A DNA stretch of 12,781 bases from NCBI GenBank assembly GCA_030596245.1, contig JAUVKN010000093.1, forward strand, positions 1-12,781. Direction: 5' to 3'. Under the pieces are notes generated by a model, which saw nothing but the letters and a program-made list of their open reading frames with translations, was not told the origin of the DNA and did not search any database. The DNA is from Bacteroidia bacterium (GTDB taxonomy: Bacteria > Bacteroidota > Bacteroidia > Bacteroidales > GCA-2748055). Shown in pieces: positions 12,637-12,781 of this stretch. A program made the translations under genes and the position numbers. Positions within the stretch are counted from its first letter, which is position 1. Each line of letters opens with the position of its first letter.

Positions 12637-12781
12637 CAGTTTCTATTTTTTTATTTTCATTTGTCTGATGCAACTCCCTTTCGGTCGTTTCATGTTCGTA
12701 ATTTCTATCAGATCTCTGTTCTTCTACATAATCCCTGCGGACCACAAACTTGGTGGTGACGGGAAACTTCTGGGAGCCAAG
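12623..12781 (-). CDS. rplP: 50S ribosomal protein L16, C-terminal fragment
   Basis: Only the last 52 codons are in the window; the gene enters from the right edge. The visible start LGSQKFPVTTKFVVRRDY matches the end of the L16 core (the LP.KTKFV.R strand), a large-subunit protein at the A site. In many bacteria L16 ends about here. In this case 34 more polar, charged residues follow (VEEQRSDRNYEHETTEREL onward) before a TGA at 12625-12623. This tail runs 14 nt into rpmC. Position before rpmC agrees with the S10-operon order rplP-rpmC-rpsQ. Identification rests on a short segment plus synteny. Confidence 0.9.
   Translation of the reverse strand, partial: LGSQKFPVTTKFVVRRDYVEEQRSDRNYEHETTERELHQTNENKKIETDEQF

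Noticed and set aside
1..12781. A previously undescribed system in this window
   Set aside because: Every gene from 516 to 12781 is a standard member of the S10-spc-alpha block or enolase in conserved order; only spacers and protein tails are unusual.

Overview
The window is a chromosomal stretch of a member of the Bacteroidota, probably Bacteroidales-like. It carries, entirely on the minus strand, the 3' part of the S10 operon fused to the spc and alpha ribosomal-protein operons, followed by enolase. The phylum call is an inference from several things. The order is secY-map-infA-rpmJ with no adk between secY and map. S14 and L36 are both zinc-independent forms. L17 has a long Ala/Glu tail. 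Starts are preceded by A/T-rich leaders, with almost no Shine-Dalgarno sequence. RpoA, S4, SecY and MetAP all read like Bacteroidota proteins.

Reading in the direction of transcription (high to low coordinates): the C-terminus of rplP (cut by the window edge) overlaps rpmC, then rpsQ, rplN, rplX, rplE, rpsN, rpsH and rplF. A 131-nt spacer with short direct repeats follows. Next come rplR, rpsE, rpmD, rplO, secY, map and infA. A 128-nt spacer follows with a seven-unit heptamer array and a long inverted repeat. Then come rpmJ, rpsM, rpsK, rpsD, rpoA and rplQ. A hairpin 3 nt past the rplQ stop and a strong intrinsic terminator (1906-1944) close this unit. Enolase (eno) follows as a separate unit and ends at its own intrinsic terminator (381-409). 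Elsewhere the genes are packed with spacers of 0-34 nt, consistent with one long polycistronic transcript.

The genes together make ribosomal proteins of both subunits, initiation factor IF-1, the core RNA polymerase alpha subunit, the SecY translocon channel and the N-terminal methionine-removing enzyme. This is the usual co-regulated transcription, translation and secretion block; enolase is an adjacent glycolytic gene.

The left 380 bases are mostly non-coding. They hold a 12-bp tandem repeat and, at the very edge, an unrecognised partial reading frame that is ambiguous as to strand.

I see no mobile element, CRISPR array, RNA gene or undescribed system here. The points most worth a second look are the two repeat-filled spacers inside the operon, the unusually long acidic tail of L17, the extended L16 tail overlapping rpmC, and a His-to-Leu change next to a metal ligand of methionine aminopeptidase.
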